DNA of 64,000 nucleotides from Candidatus Binatia bacterium (GTDB taxonomy: Bacteria; Desulfobacterota; Binatia; UBA1149; CAITLU01): positions 1 to 64,000 of the forward strand of contig DASXOZ010000048.1 of NCBI GenBank assembly GCA_036493895.1, given 5' to 3'. A program made the translations under genes and the position numbers. Position 1 is the first letter of the stretch, and the number at the start of each line of letters is the position of its first letter. Positions 63,949 to 64,000 of this stretch are shown here, piece by piece. The notes under the pieces were generated by a model. The model ran no database searches. It worked only from the letters and a program-made list of their open reading frames with translations, and was not told where the DNA came from.

Positions 63949-64000
63949 CAGCCGGCGGGTGCGGGGTCGTGAGGGCAGGGCGGGGTCGGCGTCGTCTCGA

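Overview
The window is GC-rich and gene-dense, with short intergenic gaps and many 4-bp start/stop overlaps. The gene mix points to an uncultured soil- or sediment-type bacterium of the deltaproteobacterial/Binatota-Myxococcota neighbourhood: secreted Cys-rich DUF4215 and TNFR-like repeat proteins with Thr-rich TTTT linkers, an RND lipid-type exporter, a Rieske/amidohydrolase catabolic operon and class I fumarase. There is no rRNA and no universal marker gene, so this placement is inference from gene content and is weak.

Region by region. (1) 1-8.6 kb is an integrated mobile island. It holds a TPR protein (probably truncated by the window edge), a tandem duplication in which the first copy of a small CxC...CGC protein is frameshifted, a DUF4823 lipoprotein, an unknown protein translationally coupled to a double-motif Cys protein, an AlpA-like HTH, an unknown 266-aa protein and a tyrosine integrase. 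It ends at a 3' fragment of a tRNA-Arg(ACG), which marks the attachment site. (2) 8.7-12.6 kb has secreted proteins and a VF530 DNA-binding protein. (3) 12.6-15.4 kb is an arsenic cluster: ArsC-type phosphatase fold, aquaporin, ArsR, and a divergent ArsI lyase plus methyltransferase, with an inverted repeat between the divergent genes. (4) 15.5-28.6 kb has a GST, an SDR, a GH2 glycosidase, a glycosyltransferase-UDP-galactopyranose mutase fusion, a GT39-like membrane protein, arginine decarboxylase and a COG2509 flavoprotein, closed by a strong hairpin. (5) 28.7-31 kb encodes a ten-repeat DUF4215 secreted protein.

(6) 31.2-36 kb is a TetR-controlled catabolic operon: Rieske oxygenase, amidohydrolase, acetoacetate-decarboxylase-fold protein and SDR. 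A perfect palindromic operator candidate lies upstream of tetR. (7) 36-46 kb has an RND transporter with a coupled secreted partner, a Na+/H+ antiporter-like (CitMHS_2) protein, class I fumarase, an anchored MsrB-MsrA fusion, an AlkB-like oxygenase, a GNAT enzyme and a metallo-beta-lactamase-fold lipoprotein.

(8) 46.2-61.7 kb is the most coherent system: a sugar ABC importer (binding protein, two permeases, and an ATPase encoded at 58.7-59.8 kb on the other strand), a secreted discoidin/six-hairpin glycosidase, a GH94-type phosphorylase related to the C-terminus of cyclic beta-1,2-glucan synthase, and a secreted NdvB/GH144-like glycoamylase-fold protein. Together these suggest extracellular cleavage, uptake and phosphorolysis of a beta-glucan, possibly beta-1,2-glucan. 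selO and bolA sit inside this locus. (9) The right edge has a RibD/DHFR-fold reductase candidate and a lipoprotein of unknown function.
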